DNA from: Bdellovibrio bacteriovorus W
GTDB taxonomy: Bacteria; Bdellovibrionota; Bdellovibrionia; Bdellovibrionales; Bdellovibrionaceae
DNA length: 64,000 bases
Assembly (NCBI GenBank): GCA_000525675.1
Contig: CP002190.1
Span: 2,942,993-3,006,992 of the forward strand
Direction: 5' to 3'
Made by a program: the position numbers and the translations under genes. Below, in pieces: positions 45,201 to 55,461 of the stretch. Positions within the stretch are counted from its first letter, which is position 1. The number at the start of each line of letters is the position of its first letter. Under the pieces are notes generated by a model. That model was not told the origin of the DNA. It saw nothing but the letters and a program-made list of their open reading frames with translations, and searched no databases.

Positions 45201-45770
45201 GAAATGCGTGGCTCTGGAAATATTTTGGGCGAAGATCAATCGGGACACGTTAATTCCGTTGGTTACGAAATGTATATGGATCTTCTCAATCAAGCACTGG
45301 CTGAAGCGCGTGGTGAAGAAATTGATAATTCAGATGTTGATCCAGAAATAAATCTCCGCGTTCCTGCGATGATTCCGGAAAGCTACATTTCTGATATTCG
45401 CTTAAGATTGAGTTACTATAAGGCTCTTGCTGATATTGAATCCGCAGAAGAGCTCGATCGCATTGAAGAAGAGTTACGTGATCAATTTGGTGAGTTGCCA
45501 GAGGCGACAATTAATTTGATGGGCCTGATGCTCATTCGCCGTCAATGCAAAGAGCTCGGAATTCGAGACATTAGCGCTGGGGTAAAATCAATTTCTTTAA
45601 TTTTTACTGAGCACACAAAACTTGCTCCAGAAAAAGTTATTCAATTGGCTGTCAAAGAAAGTCAGAAGTACTCACTCACTCCAGACAATCGACTGAATAT
45701 CAAGCTTCCAACGATTGCTTGGGCTCCAGTCTATGATGAGCTCAGTGAGCTAATAAAACTTCTGCCTTAA
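42228..45770 (+). CDS. mfd: transcription-repair coupling factor Mfd
   Basis: Mfd removes stalled RNA polymerase and recruits UvrA. The protein of about 1180 residues has UvrB-like N-terminal modules ([21 protein letters not shown]), the RNA polymerase-interacting domain ([17 protein letters not shown]) and the RecG-like translocase ([45 protein letters not shown]). The TRCF C-terminal domain is also present. The frame is open to an ATG at 42177; I prefer the GTG at 42228 because AAGGCG sits six bases upstream and the N-terminus then fits the family, but ATGs at 42204 and 42249 remain possible. It overlaps the convergent gene by four bases. Confidence 0.95.
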   Translation: [1180 protein letters not shown]

Positions 45771-46501
45771 AACTCTAAATGCAGACCCGCACCGTACACA
45801 AAATCTGTTTCGGTGTTAGGGTCTTCGTCAGAGTTTGTTTTGCCGTACTTAGTTAAAAAGATATCTAGGAAAGTGTTCTCTAATCCCCAATTGAAGGTCG
45901 TCTGCCTAGCCGTGTCCCAGTCGATCCAATTGAGCTGAATTAATAATCCCAAAGTGAAAGCTGTTCCCCATTGTGTCGAACCTGAAAAACTATCCGTTGG
46001 CGATTTTTCATCTAGAGTGAACTGCCACATCTGTAAACCTAAGTACGGAGCCACATAGGGCTCTTGCATAATCATGTCTGCAGTATAACGAAGGGAGCCG
46101 CCATACTTTGTAATATCCAAGGAGCGATCCGCTCCGCTTGCGCTTCCGCTGATGGAACCCATTCCATAATTCAGACCTAGCGAAAGGGAACCTAAAAAAA
46201 AGTTATATTGATAAGACAAGCTAAGGCCAATCAAAGGCAATGCCTCGCCATTAAACATGGTGGAGTAAGTCGAATTATCTAGTACAGATTGGTAATTTTT
46301 AAGTTCTAGATGTTCATAGTTAAGAGAGAAATTAATACTATATGGATCACGGCGCTGCTTGTAGGGCGCAAGGTTGTCTTGATTGATCTCAACTTCAACG
46401 AGATGATTGGGCGTCGGCTCTTCTGCTTGTGCAAGTCCGAGTTGACCAATTAGTAAACAAAATAAAATCAGACCTAAGTTTAATTTAAACGTACTTTTCA
46501 A
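45767..46501 (-). CDS. putative outer-membrane beta-barrel protein
   Basis: This protein of about 244 residues has a clean signal peptide (KSTFKLNLGLILFCLLIGQL ending LAQA, cut near residue 26). Alternating amphipathic strands follow, such as YSINFSLNYEHLEL, IGLSLSYQYNFFLGSLSLGLNYG and FVYGAGLHLEF at the C-terminus; the final Phe is typical of outer-membrane barrels. I prefer a TTG start at 46501, preceded by AGGCGAGAG; an ATG at 46543 would add 14 residues, lacks a ribosome site and abuts the divergent GH3 gene. Named function unknown. Confidence 0.7.
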   Translation of the reverse strand: MKSTFKLNLGLILFCLLIGQLGLAQAEEPTPNHLVEVEINQDNLAPYKQRRDPYSINFSLNYEHLELKNYQSVLDNSTYSTMFNGEALPLIGLSLSYQYNFFLGSLSLGLNYGMGSISGSASGADRSLDITKYGGSLRYTADMIMQEPYVAPYLGLQMWQFTLDEKSPTDSFSGSTQWGTAFTLGLLIQLNWIDWDTARQTTFNWGLENTFLDIFLTKYGKTNSDEDPNTETDFVYGAGLHLEF

Positions 46502-46543
46502 CTCTCGCCTACCTTCAAAGTCCTGCAGTGATAAACTTCTCAT

Positions 46544-48193
46544 ATGCCTACACTGTGCTTTAAGTTTATTTGTATTTTTATTCAGACACTAGCTTTGTGT
46601 ATTCTTCCCAGCTTAGCCCTAGGCCAAAGTACTCAAAAGAAGACCCTCGAACAGATCATCGACCAAAAAATTTCGAATCTAAGTCTTGAACAAAAAGTGG
46701 GACAACTCTTTATTGTCGGATTTCCACAAACTAAAATTGATCGTGATTTGATGCAGTTTCTGCACACCTATAAGCCGGGTGCTTTTATTCTCTTTAAAAG
46801 AAATATTAATTCTATCGATCAGATTAAAGAGTTGAACACCCATCTCTACTCTCTCAGCTATCGCTATAGCGATCTTCCTCCGCTCATCGCCGTTGACCAA
46901 GAGGGCGGGGCTGTTTCGCGATTACCCATACACCCACCACTTCCAACAGCAAAGGCCTTAGGTAAAACCGAATCCTCGGAGCTTGCCCACAGAATGGGTT
47001 TAGAGACAGGAAAGTTTTTACGCGAAGTCGGGTTTAATATTAATCTCGCTCCGGTATTAGATATTACTCCCAGCTCTGATAGCTTTATCGGTCTAAGATC
47101 ACTCGGGGGTGATCCAAAGATTGTGGCCGAAATGGGTGCTGAGTATTCCAAAGGGCTGCAAGAGTCCCGAGTTTTGCCAACGGCAAAGCATTTCCCAGGA
47201 ACGGGTTCCGTGAGCGAAGATCCGCACGATAAGATTGTAGTCAGCCCAACCAATCTTCAACAGTTTCAAGAAAAACACCTTGTTCCGTTTAAAGATTTTA
47301 TATCTTTAGAACGTAGTAAAACCATTATGCTCTCACATCTTCTTTATCCAGCCTTGGATAAAGATAATCCCGGTACGTTCTCAAAAAAAATTATTTCAAT
47401 TTTACGCTCAGATCTTGGCTTTAAGGATCTTATTATTACAGACGACCTACAAATGCAGTCGTCCAAATCTCTGGCCGGAAATATCAATCCTGCTGTCAAA
47501 GCACTTGTTGCTGGTGCAGATCTTGTGATGATGAGCTGGTCCCTTAAAGAACAACAGCGGGCTTTTCTCGATGTGCAAAAAGCAATTCAAGATGGCCGAA
47601 TTCCTGAAGCAGAGCTCAATGCTAAACTTCAAAGAATTCTAAAGGCGAAGGCTTTCACAAATCTTTATCGTCGACCTAGTGATTTACCTAGCTTGGCTTT
47701 TAACGGGCAGCTTCAGTCGCCGAGCTATCAAAAGCTAGAGGAAGACATTCTCTCTGAGAATCTTCGCCCTTATCTTATCCCTCAATATCTTCCAAAAAAA
47801 GTCTCTGGATCTAGAGCCCCTGCCAGTAATGGCTCTGTTTGCCTAATGAGTGCTTCCGCTGCATTTACGACGTCGTTTAAGGCTGGCTATAGCCTTTCAC
47901 AATCCTTGAAGATTTTTTCTAATCTAGAGACCGCCAAAGCTGCTATAGAGGGCTGCTTAGTCACCGTAGCCGTCGTGAATAATCGCAAACAGAGTTTATG
48001 GTTAAGATCGCTTAACAGATCTCTTCGCAAGAATATTTTAGTGGTTAATCAGACCCATCCGAGTTTTGTATCGGGATCTGGCTATTATAAAAAAATTAAT
48101 CTCTATTTTGAACATCAAGAGAGCGGAAAAAAAATCGCGCAGCATCTTTCGGATTTACTGCGCGATTTAAATATTCATCTAGCAAAAAACTAA
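46544..48193 (+). CDS. glycoside hydrolase family 3, NagZ-like, secreted
   Basis: This 549-residue enzyme has a signal peptide (FKFICIFIQTLALCILPSLA). The GH3 barrel has LIAVDQEGGAVSRLP, KHFPGTGSVSEDPHDK and the nucleophile Asp in LIITDDLQMQSS. The Asp-Pro-His in the flexible loop resembles the NagZ general acid/base dyad, pointing to beta-N-acetylhexosaminidase activity on peptidoglycan or related sugars. About 180 C-terminal residues form an extra domain. Export suggests action in the periplasm or on prey wall (inference). Its 3' end contains the ATP operon terminator. Confidence 0.87.
   Translation: MPTLCFKFICIFIQTLALCILPSLALGQSTQKKTLEQIIDQKISNLSLEQKVGQLFIVGFPQTKIDRDLMQFLHTYKPGAFILFKRNINSIDQIKELNTHLYSLSYRYSDLPPLIAVDQEGGAVSRLPIHPPLPTAKALGKTESSELAHRMGLETGKFLREVGFNINLAPVLDITPSSDSFIGLRSLGGDPKIVAEMGAEYSKGLQESRVLPTAKHFPGTGSVSEDPHDKIVVSPTNLQQFQEKHLVPFKDFISLERSKTIMLSHLLYPALDKDNPGTFSKKIISILRSDLGFKDLIITDDLQMQSSKSLAGNINPAVKALVAGADLVMMSWSLKEQQRAFLDVQKAIQDGRIPEAELNAKLQRILKAKAFTNLYRRPSDLPSLAFNGQLQSPSYQKLEEDILSENLRPYLIPQYLPKKVSGSRAPASNGSVCLMSASAAFTTSFKAGYSLSQSLKIFSNLETAKAAIEGCLVTVAVVNNRKQSLWLRSLNRSLRKNILVVNQTHPSFVSGSGYYKKINLYFEHQESGKKIAQHLSDLLRDLNIHLAKN
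48127..48168 (-). terminator. intrinsic terminator of the ATP synthase operon, inside the GH3 gene
   Basis: An 11-bp perfect stem (AAATCGCGCAG at 48132-48142 with CTGCGCGATTT at 48158-48168) and a 15-base loop are followed on the minus strand by eight T residues (complement of 48127-48134). It lies 27 to 68 bases past the atpC stop, within GH3 coding sequence. Confidence 0.7.
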
Positions 48194-48194
48194 A

Positions 48195-48611
48195 CTATTT
48201 TTTTGGCTGTCTCTCCGCAAGCTCTACCATGGCTCTTGCGTGGAAGATTTCTCTTTGGAACTCAGCCCAGTCTTCGTCTGGGATAAGCTCATGAAGAGCT
48301 TTGTGCTCAGCTTTTGCTAAGAAATCTTTTGTTACTTGAAGATCGATTTCTTCAGGAAGATCAGCAATATTTGCCAATACATTCACACCGTCAGTCGATA
48401 CTTCACAATAACCCCAGCTGATAACTGCAAAATTAGGTCTTTCTTGACCTTTAATTTTCCAACTCATAACTCCGATATCCAGAGTCGTGATCATTGGTGC
48501 GTGACCGGGAAGAATATTAAGTTCTCCCTTAAAGCCAGGCAGAGTTACTTCTTCAACTTCCTGATTTAGTAACAATCTTTTTTCTGGAGTTACGATTGTT
48601 AATTTAAACAT
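48195..48611 (-). CDS. atpC: ATP synthase epsilon subunit
   Basis: The epsilon subunit couples rotation and inhibits hydrolysis in F1. About 138 residues, beginning MFKLTIVTPEKRLLLNQEVEEVTLPGFKG-like (positions 48560-48611), with the beta-sandwich motif ELNILPGHAPMITTLDIGVM. I start at ATG 48611, with AAAGG seven bases upstream; a TTG at 48626 in frame overlaps that site. It is last in the operon and one base from the convergent GH3 stop. Confidence 0.93.
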   Translation of the reverse strand: MFKLTIVTPEKRLLLNQEVEEVTLPGFKGELNILPGHAPMITTLDIGVMSWKIKGQERPNFAVISWGYCEVSTDGVNVLANIADLPEEIDLQVTKDFLAKAEHKALHELIPDEDWAEFQREIFHARAMVELAERQPKK

Positions 48612-48644
48612 CTTAAAACCTTTCAAAGGAAGTCACAGGCTATA

Positions 48645-50051
<1,407 letters not shown>

Positions 50052-50062
50052 TTATTCAGCTC

Positions 50063-50950
50063 CTATTTAAGCGCTTCTGCGCCTGACACGATTTCTGTCA
50101 GTTCTGTAGTAATTTTTTCTTGTCTCAATTTATTGTAAGTAAGAGTCAACTTATTGATCATTTCTGATGCGTTGTTAGTTGCATTCTCCATCGCGCTCAT
50201 ACGAGCACCATGTTCACCAGCAACTGACTCTGACATACATCTATAAACTTGCAGATCAAAGTGCTTCTCAAGAAGTTCTTTGATGATTTGTTCTGGACCT
50301 GGTTCGAAAATCATATCCACTGCAAACTCATTTGCTGACTTCTCACCTTCGGTTTTGAATGAGCTTAAACCCATATCAATCGGAAGAAGTGTTTCACAAA
50401 CAACTGTTTGAGAAATAGCTGAGTTGAACTGGTTATGCACGATACGGACTTCATCATAACTACCCTCAAGGTAGTCATTCATCACGCGGCCTGCAATTTT
50501 TGAAGCCAACTCATATGAGATGTCTTTATCAAGCTTAGTAATGTAGTCGACAGGAGTAATGTCTCTTTTATTAAAGTAGTCATGACCCTTGCGACCAATA
50601 AAGATAAAATCGATTTTATCAAGATTACCTTTATGCTCTTTAATGTAGTTCTCAGTGAACTTGTTGATATTGCTGTTAAAAGCTCCACAAAGACCACGAT
50701 CTGAAGTGATAACCACCATTAGAACGTTTTTTACAGTCTCTTTCTTTTCCATTAACGGATGAGAAACTTTATTAGTAACAGCGATATCCGCAATCACCTT
50801 ACGCAAAGTAAGAGCGTAAGGACGCATATTCACGATGTTCTGCTGCGCCCTTCTCAACTTTGCAGCAGATACAAGCTTCATAGCTTTTGTGATCTGCTGG
50901 GTGTTTTTAGTGGACTCAATCTGAGCCCGGATATCCTTTAAACTAGCCAT
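50063..50950 (-). CDS. atpG: ATP synthase gamma subunit
   Basis: The central rotor shaft of F1, 295 residues. The N- and C-terminal helices that form the coiled coil are conserved (ASLKDIRAQIESTKNTQQITKA-type N-terminus; ENATNNASEMINKLTLTYNK near the C-terminus), with SDRGLCGAFNSNI in the middle. It starts 11 bases after atpA. Confidence 0.97.
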   Translation of the reverse strand: MASLKDIRAQIESTKNTQQITKAMKLVSAAKLRRAQQNIVNMRPYALTLRKVIADIAVTNKVSHPLMEKKETVKNVLMVVITSDRGLCGAFNSNINKFTENYIKEHKGNLDKIDFIFIGRKGHDYFNKRDITPVDYITKLDKDISYELASKIAGRVMNDYLEGSYDEVRIVHNQFNSAISQTVVCETLLPIDMGLSSFKTEGEKSANEFAVDMIFEPGPEQIIKELLEKHFDLQVYRCMSESVAGEHGARMSAMENATNNASEMINKLTLTYNKLRQEKITTELTEIVSGAEALK

Positions 50951-50961
50951 TCTTCACCTAA

Positions 50962-52488
50962 TTACTTTGAATTAGAAGGTTGGAATACTGCTTTAAACTC
51001 TTCAAGAGCCGCAACAAGTGTTTTCTTAAGATCGTCAGAGATAGCTTTTTTCTCTGTAATCGTAGAAAGAATTGAACTGTGCTTGTTCTTTAGGAATTCA
51101 ATCATCTCTGCTTCGTAGCGCTTAACATCTGTTTCAGGATAAGCGTCTACATAGCCATTACTCGCAGCAAAGATCATAGCAATCTGCTCTTCAACTTTAA
51201 CTGGCGCGTATTGGCCTTGTTTTAGAACTTCAACTAAACGACGACCACGAGCTAACTGTTGCTGAGTCGCTTTATCTAGATCAGATGCAAACGCAGCAAA
51301 TGCTTCCATCGCGCGGAACTGAGCAAGCTCTAGTTTCATAGAACCAGCTACTTGTTTCATCGCTTTAATCTGAGCAGCACCACCTACGCGAGATACCGAT
51401 TTACCAACAGAAATAGCTGGGCGGATACCTTTGTAGAATAGATCAGACTCAAGGAAGATCTGACCGTCAGTGATCGAGATAACGTTTGTTGGAATATATG
51501 CAGAGATATCTCCAGCTTGCGTCTCGATGATTGGAAGTGCAGTTAAAGAACCACCACCCTTATCTGCAGACAACTTAGCAGCACGCTCTAATAGACGGCT
51601 GTGAAGATAGAATACGTCACCTGGATAAGCTTCACGTCCTGGAGGACGGCGAAGAAGAAGTGAAAGTTGACGATATGCCTGAGCTTGTTTTGTTAAGTCA
51701 TCATATACGATCAAAGCATGTCTTCCAGTATCGCGGAAGTATTCAGCCATTGCTGTACCAGAGTAAGCAGCTAGGAACTGAAGTGGCGCTGGATCGGAAG
51801 CGTTGGCTGCAATAACAGTTGTGTACTCAAGTGCACCAGCTGCGCGAAGTTTTTCAACCACTAGAGCTACTGTTGATTGTTTTTGACCGATAGCTACGTA
51901 GAAGCAATGAACGCCTTGGCCTTTTTGGTTGATGATAGTGTCAACCGCAAGAGCTGTTTTACCAGTTTGACGGTCACCAATGATCAACTCACGCTGACCA
52001 CGTCCAATTGGAACAAGAGCATCAATTGCTTTAATACCAGTTTGAAGAGGCTCTTCAACTGGATGGCGGTAAACGATACCAGGAGCTTTTAATTCAACGA
52101 CACGGTTATGAGGAGTATCAATAGAACCTCTGCCGTCGATTGCGTTACCAAGAGCATCAACTACGCGACCAAGAAGTGCTTCACCAACTGGAACTTGAAC
52201 GATCTTCTTAGTTCTTTTAACAGTGTCGCCTTCTTTAATATGTCTATCTTCACCGAAGATAACTACACCCACGTGTGTTTCTTCAAGGTTTAGAACCATA
52301 CCGTAAACTTCACCTGGGAACTCAACTAGCTCACCAGCCATAGCATTTTCAAGACCGTAGATACGAGCAACACCGTCCCCGATAGAAAGAACGCTTCCTG
52401 TCTCGCTTACTTCAATCTTTTTGTTGTATTGATTGATTTGTTCTTTGAGAACACGACTGATTTCGTCAGCACGAATTTGTGTATCCAT
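50962..52488 (-). CDS. atpA: ATP synthase alpha subunit
   Basis: The non-catalytic nucleotide-binding F1 subunit, 508 residues. It has Walker [37 protein letters not shown] N-terminal sequence, and the signature [17 protein letters not shown]. It lies two bases after atpH. Confidence 0.98.
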   Translation of the reverse strand: MDTQIRADEISRVLKEQINQYNKKIEVSETGSVLSIGDGVARIYGLENAMAGELVEFPGEVYGMVLNLEETHVGVVIFGEDRHIKEGDTVKRTKKIVQVPVGEALLGRVVDALGNAIDGRGSIDTPHNRVVELKAPGIVYRHPVEEPLQTGIKAIDALVPIGRGQRELIIGDRQTGKTALAVDTIINQKGQGVHCFYVAIGQKQSTVALVVEKLRAAGALEYTTVIAANASDPAPLQFLAAYSGTAMAEYFRDTGRHALIVYDDLTKQAQAYRQLSLLLRRPPGREAYPGDVFYLHSRLLERAAKLSADKGGGSLTALPIIETQAGDISAYIPTNVISITDGQIFLESDLFYKGIRPAISVGKSVSRVGGAAQIKAMKQVAGSMKLELAQFRAMEAFAAFASDLDKATQQQLARGRRLVEVLKQGQYAPVKVEEQIAMIFAASNGYVDAYPETDVKRYEAEMIEFLKNKHSSILSTITEKKAISDDLKKTLVAALEEFKAVFQPSNSK

Positions 52489-52490
52489 TG

Positions 52491-53039
52491 TTAGTTGGCT
52501 CTCCTGTTTAATTCTTCATTCAATTTTTTTAAGTGAGTATCGATACTGTCATCGAATGTCCATCCACCCACTTGAGCAACTACGCCGCCCAAAAGCTTAG
52601 GATCTTGTTCGTATGTTAGAACGATCTTCTTATTTAATACGCCTTCAATTTTTTTCTCGATCTGAGCGCGAGCCTCTGTTGATAGAGGTTGTGCAGATTT
52701 TACCACTCCACGAGTTACACCATTTTCAACATCCAGCAATTCTTGATAGGCCATTGCAACCTCATCTAGAACAGCTAGGCGATCATTTTTTCCAAGAAGA
52801 ATGATCGTGTTGTAAACTTCTTCAGAAAGACCAGCCCCGCGCAGAGATGCCTCAATAGCGGCTACTTTTTGTTCTGTAGAAATTAATGGATTTGCGAAGA
52901 AAGTTTTCACTGTTGAATCAACAAAAACTGCCTTAATAACAGTTTGTAATTCTGTATAAACTTTTTCTTGAGTCTTGTTTTGTTTTGCCGACTCCAAAAG
53001 AGCCTTTGCGTAGCGCTTAGAAACTTCACTTACTTTCAC
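52491..53039 (-). CDS. atpH: ATP synthase delta subunit
   Basis: The peripheral-stalk OSCP-like subunit connecting F1 and the b dimer, 182 residues, beginning (M)[17 protein letters not shown]. The C-terminal signature [20 protein letters not shown] is present. A GTG start at 53039 follows the atpF stop by two bases. Confidence 0.95.
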   Translation of the reverse strand: MKVSEVSKRYAKALLESAKQNKTQEKVYTELQTVIKAVFVDSTVKTFFANPLISTEQKVAAIEASLRGAGLSEEVYNTIILLGKNDRLAVLDEVAMAYQELLDVENGVTRGVVKSAQPLSTEARAQIEKKIEGVLNKKIVLTYEQDPKLLGGVVAQVGGWTFDDSIDTHLKKLNEELNRRAN

Positions 53040-53041
53040 GA

Positions 53042-53587
53042 CTATACCCCAACGTGATTAATGAAATTGTTTTGCAACTTTTGTTGATCTTGAGATTCGA
53101 TATTTTTTGAAAGTGCTTCACGGGCTACATTCACAGAATCTTTCAAAAGTTGTTCACGCAATTCTCTTTGTGCTCTTTGAATTTCCAGGTCCGCAGTTAG
53201 TTTTGCATCCTGACGAATGCGCTCAGAAATTGCTAGAGCATCCTTAAGGATCCCCTCTTTAATTTCCTGAGCTTGTTTTTCAGCTTTAACTAAAGTTTCG
53301 TCCTTAGTTGCGTCAAGGTTCGCTAACTTAGCTTTGATTTCAGCAAAATCTTTTTCTGCTTGAAGTCTTGCGGCTTCCGATTTTTTTGCAGCATCCAGAT
53401 ATTGATCTCTTCTATCAGCAAAAAACTTCTTAATGCCTTCTCTTCCAAAATAAATAACAGCAGCAATCAAAATACCCACGTTGATAGCTTGGTACATGAT
53501 TGATTTTTTCACTTCTGGAGTTAATCCCTCAGCGGCGAATGCAAGGCTTGGTAGTAGAACGGCTAAGGAAGTAATAAATAACTTCAT
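53042..53587 (-). CDS. atpF: ATP synthase b subunit with apparent N-terminal signal-like segment
   Basis: A peripheral-stalk subunit of 181 residues. It begins with a signal-peptide-like stretch (MKLFITSLAVLLPSLAFA, then AEG) before the usual membrane anchor (NVGILIAAVIYFG) and the long charged stalk helix. Known b subunits usually have a single membrane helix, so the leading segment may be cleaved or form a second helix. It follows the b' gene by ten bases. Having both b and b' implies a heterodimeric stalk. Confidence 0.9.
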   Translation of the reverse strand: MKLFITSLAVLLPSLAFAAEGLTPEVKKSIMYQAINVGILIAAVIYFGREGIKKFFADRRDQYLDAAKKSEAARLQAEKDFAEIKAKLANLDATKDETLVKAEKQAQEIKEGILKDALAISERIRQDAKLTADLEIQRAQRELREQLLKDSVNVAREALSKNIESQDQQKLQNNFINHVGV

Positions 53588-53597
53588 CGTTTCCCTC

Positions 53598-54029
53598 TTA
53601 GCTTAAAAGTTTCGCTGTGATTGACGTCGCAACAGCTGATGTTTGATTTTTTAATTCAGACTCTGCAGTTTTTACTGCAGCCGTAACCACGTCGCGATTT
53701 TTTTGAATCTGTTGTTCTGATTCTTCTTTTGCGCGATTAATGATCAACTCAGATTCTTTTGACGCCATTGATTTTTGAGTATCAACGATGGACTTAATTT
53801 GTCCTGCTAAGTCTCGTGTCTTTGTTTCATATTCCGACTGAAGCTCTGTGGCTTTAGCGTGAAACTCAACAGCTAGATCCTCTCCACCCTTAGTGCGTTT
53901 CTGTCTTTCATTAAGTGCCTGAGCATAAGGACCGAAAACGACTTTGCTTAGAAAAAGCAAGGTGATGGAGTAGATAACAAACTGATATGCGGCTGTGGTA
54001 TTAATACCTAGTTGTCCAAAAATGTCCAT
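53598..54029 (-). CDS. ATP synthase b' subunit
   Basis: This 143-residue b-type stalk protein has one N-terminal membrane helix (TAAYQFVIYSITLLFLSKVVFG) followed by a long coiled-coil-forming helix (LNERQKRTKGGEDLAVEF and later KNRDVVTAAVKTAESE). It pairs with the next gene's b subunit, as in deltaproteobacteria and phototrophs. It is first in the operon; genes for the a and c subunits are not in this window. Confidence 0.88.
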   Translation of the reverse strand: MDIFGQLGINTTAAYQFVIYSITLLFLSKVVFGPYAQALNERQKRTKGGEDLAVEFHAKATELQSEYETKTRDLAGQIKSIVDTQKSMASKESELIINRAKEESEQQIQKNRDVVTAAVKTAESELKNQTSAVATSITAKLLS

Positions 54030-54063
54030 TTACTTGAAATCCCTAGTAGTTTTTGAAGCTTCG

Positions 54064-54092
54064 GATTTACCTTTTGGCGCTTGGACGGTCAA
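54064..54092 (-). promoter_or_regulatory. candidate promoter of the ATP synthase operon
   Basis: On the minus strand TTGACC (54087-54092) and TAAATC (54064-54069) are separated by 17 bases, about 35 bases before the b' start. It sits in the only gap (54030-54121) between the bactofilin gene and the ATP operon. Confidence 0.45.
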
Positions 54093-54121
54093 GACGTATT
54101 TCTATTTGATAATCTTTCTGC

Positions 54122-54487
54122 CTAGGACTTAGGCATATAAGACGCACCCTCAAAAACGACTCCTTCATCAATTCTTAGACTCGGAGAAGTCACGGTGCCT
54201 TTAAAAGTAGCAGGAGGGTGCATAATAACACGTCTACGAGCGAATAAATTACCCTCAACGCGACCACTTATCACAATTGTCTCAGCCTCAATTTGGGCCT
54301 CGATATTTGCACCCTCATTAATAACGATAGTGTCGTTAGTAAAAATTTCTCCTTTAAAATCACCACCGATTTGAACGGTCCCTTCAAAGCTGAGTTTTCC
54401 CTCAAAAAAGGTACCCTTATCCAGAATAGCGGTCACATGTCCCGCTAATAAATCTTCGGTGTGAATTGGAGAGTTTTCTACTGACAT
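54122..54487 (-). CDS. bactofilin (polymer-forming cytoskeletal protein)
   Basis: This 121-residue bactofilin (DUF583) has right-handed beta-helix repeats visible as periodic G/V/I strands: GKLSFEGTVQIGGDFKGEIF, DTIVINEGANIEAQIEAETIVISGRVEG and NLFARRRVIM. Short polar tails flank the core. Bactofilins polymerise without nucleotide at the membrane; in Myxococcus they scaffold ParAB near the poles. The start overlaps the parB stop by ten bases, so a link to chromosome segregation or cell shape is likely from context. Confidence 0.9.
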   Translation of the reverse strand: MSVENSPIHTEDLLAGHVTAILDKGTFFEGKLSFEGTVQIGGDFKGEIFTNDTIVINEGANIEAQIEAETIVISGRVEGNLFARRRVIMHPPATFKGTVTSPSLRIDEGVVFEGASYMPKS

Positions 54488-55461
54488 CCTTCTTTTAGCC
54501 TATCTACGATATTTGTTAGTTCATCGTCTGAATAAAAGTGAATACTGATTTTACCCTTAGAATTTGCATAATCAATATTAACCTTTGTTCCTAGCATTTT
54601 TTGAAGTTCCTCACTCAATCCGTTAATGAGTCGTTGAGTAACGCTAGAATCAAAATCAGCCTTCACGGAAGCCTCTTCTGACTTACCTTTAGCCTCTGCT
54701 TGAATCATTTTCTCTAATTTACGGACTGCAAGCTTTTCGGAAATAACGCGCTTTGCAAGCTCAAGCTGCTTTTTTGGCTCTTGAACAGACAGCAATACCT
54801 TTGCATGCCCCACAGATAACTGTGCCGATGAAATCATGTTGCGAATCTCTGGAGTTAAAGAAAGCAAACGTACAGCATTCGCTACCGTAGCGCGGTCTTT
54901 ACCAACCTTCTCTGCAACCTGCTGTTGAGAGAGTTTAAATTCAGTGATGAGTCTCTGATAACCCTCAGCCTCTTCGATCGGATTCAAATCGGCGCGCTGA
55001 ATATTCTCAACAATTGCTAACTCTAGAGCTTCTTTGTCGCTGAAACTTCTAAGGATTACTGGAACTTCGTGTAAGCCTGCAAGTTGCGAAGCTCTCCAAC
55101 GACGCTCACCCGCGACGATTTCTAATTTACCAGTAGAAATTCTTCTAGCTACGATGGGCTGAAGAATTCCATTTTCCTTAATAGATTGAGCCAGCTCTTG
55201 AAGAGACTCTTTTTCAAAAGTTCTACGCGGCTGAAACTCTCCTGGAGATAGTTTATCAATAGCAACTTTCCAAATCTTCGACTCTGGATCTACTGGCGCA
55301 GCTTGAACGGGAGGGGCTACGGGTGCAATAGGAGCTTGAGTTGGTGTTGTAGATGACTTAGGTACTTGAATTTCAGTGGGCGCAGGGCCGCCCAATAGTG
55401 AGCCTAAACCTCTTCCCAATCCCTTTTTTTTGTTTGAAGATTCCGGTTGAAGATCAGACAT
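54478..55461 (-). CDS. parB: chromosome partitioning protein ParB
   Basis: This 327-residue CTP-dependent DNA clamp binds parS near the origin. The N-terminal motif GLGRGLGSLLGG contacts ParA. The ParB/Srx CTPase domain includes PGEFQPRRTFEKESLQELA and VAGERRWRASQLAGL. The HTH region (LSQQQVAEKVGKDRATVANAVRLL) reads parS, and a C-terminal dimerisation domain follows. A proline-rich linker (residues about 33-58) separates the ParA-binding tip. It overlaps parA by eight bases; two parS sites lie beyond parA. Confidence 0.97.
   Translation of the reverse strand: MSDLQPESSNKKKGLGRGLGSLLGGPAPTEIQVPKSSTTPTQAPIAPVAPPVQAAPVDPESKIWKVAIDKLSPGEFQPRRTFEKESLQELAQSIKENGILQPIVARRISTGKLEIVAGERRWRASQLAGLHEVPVILRSFSDKEALELAIVENIQRADLNPIEEAEGYQRLITEFKLSQQQVAEKVGKDRATVANAVRLLSLTPEIRNMISSAQLSVGHAKVLLSVQEPKKQLELAKRVISEKLAVRKLEKMIQAEAKGKSEEASVKADFDSSVTQRLINGLSEELQKMLGTKVNIDYANSKGKISIHFYSDDELTNIVDRLKEGCQ

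Noticed and set aside
45740..45860. An embedded terminator at the mfd/outer-membrane protein junction, like the other convergent pairs
   Set aside because: A GACCC/GGGTC stem can be drawn but no T-tract follows in either direction.
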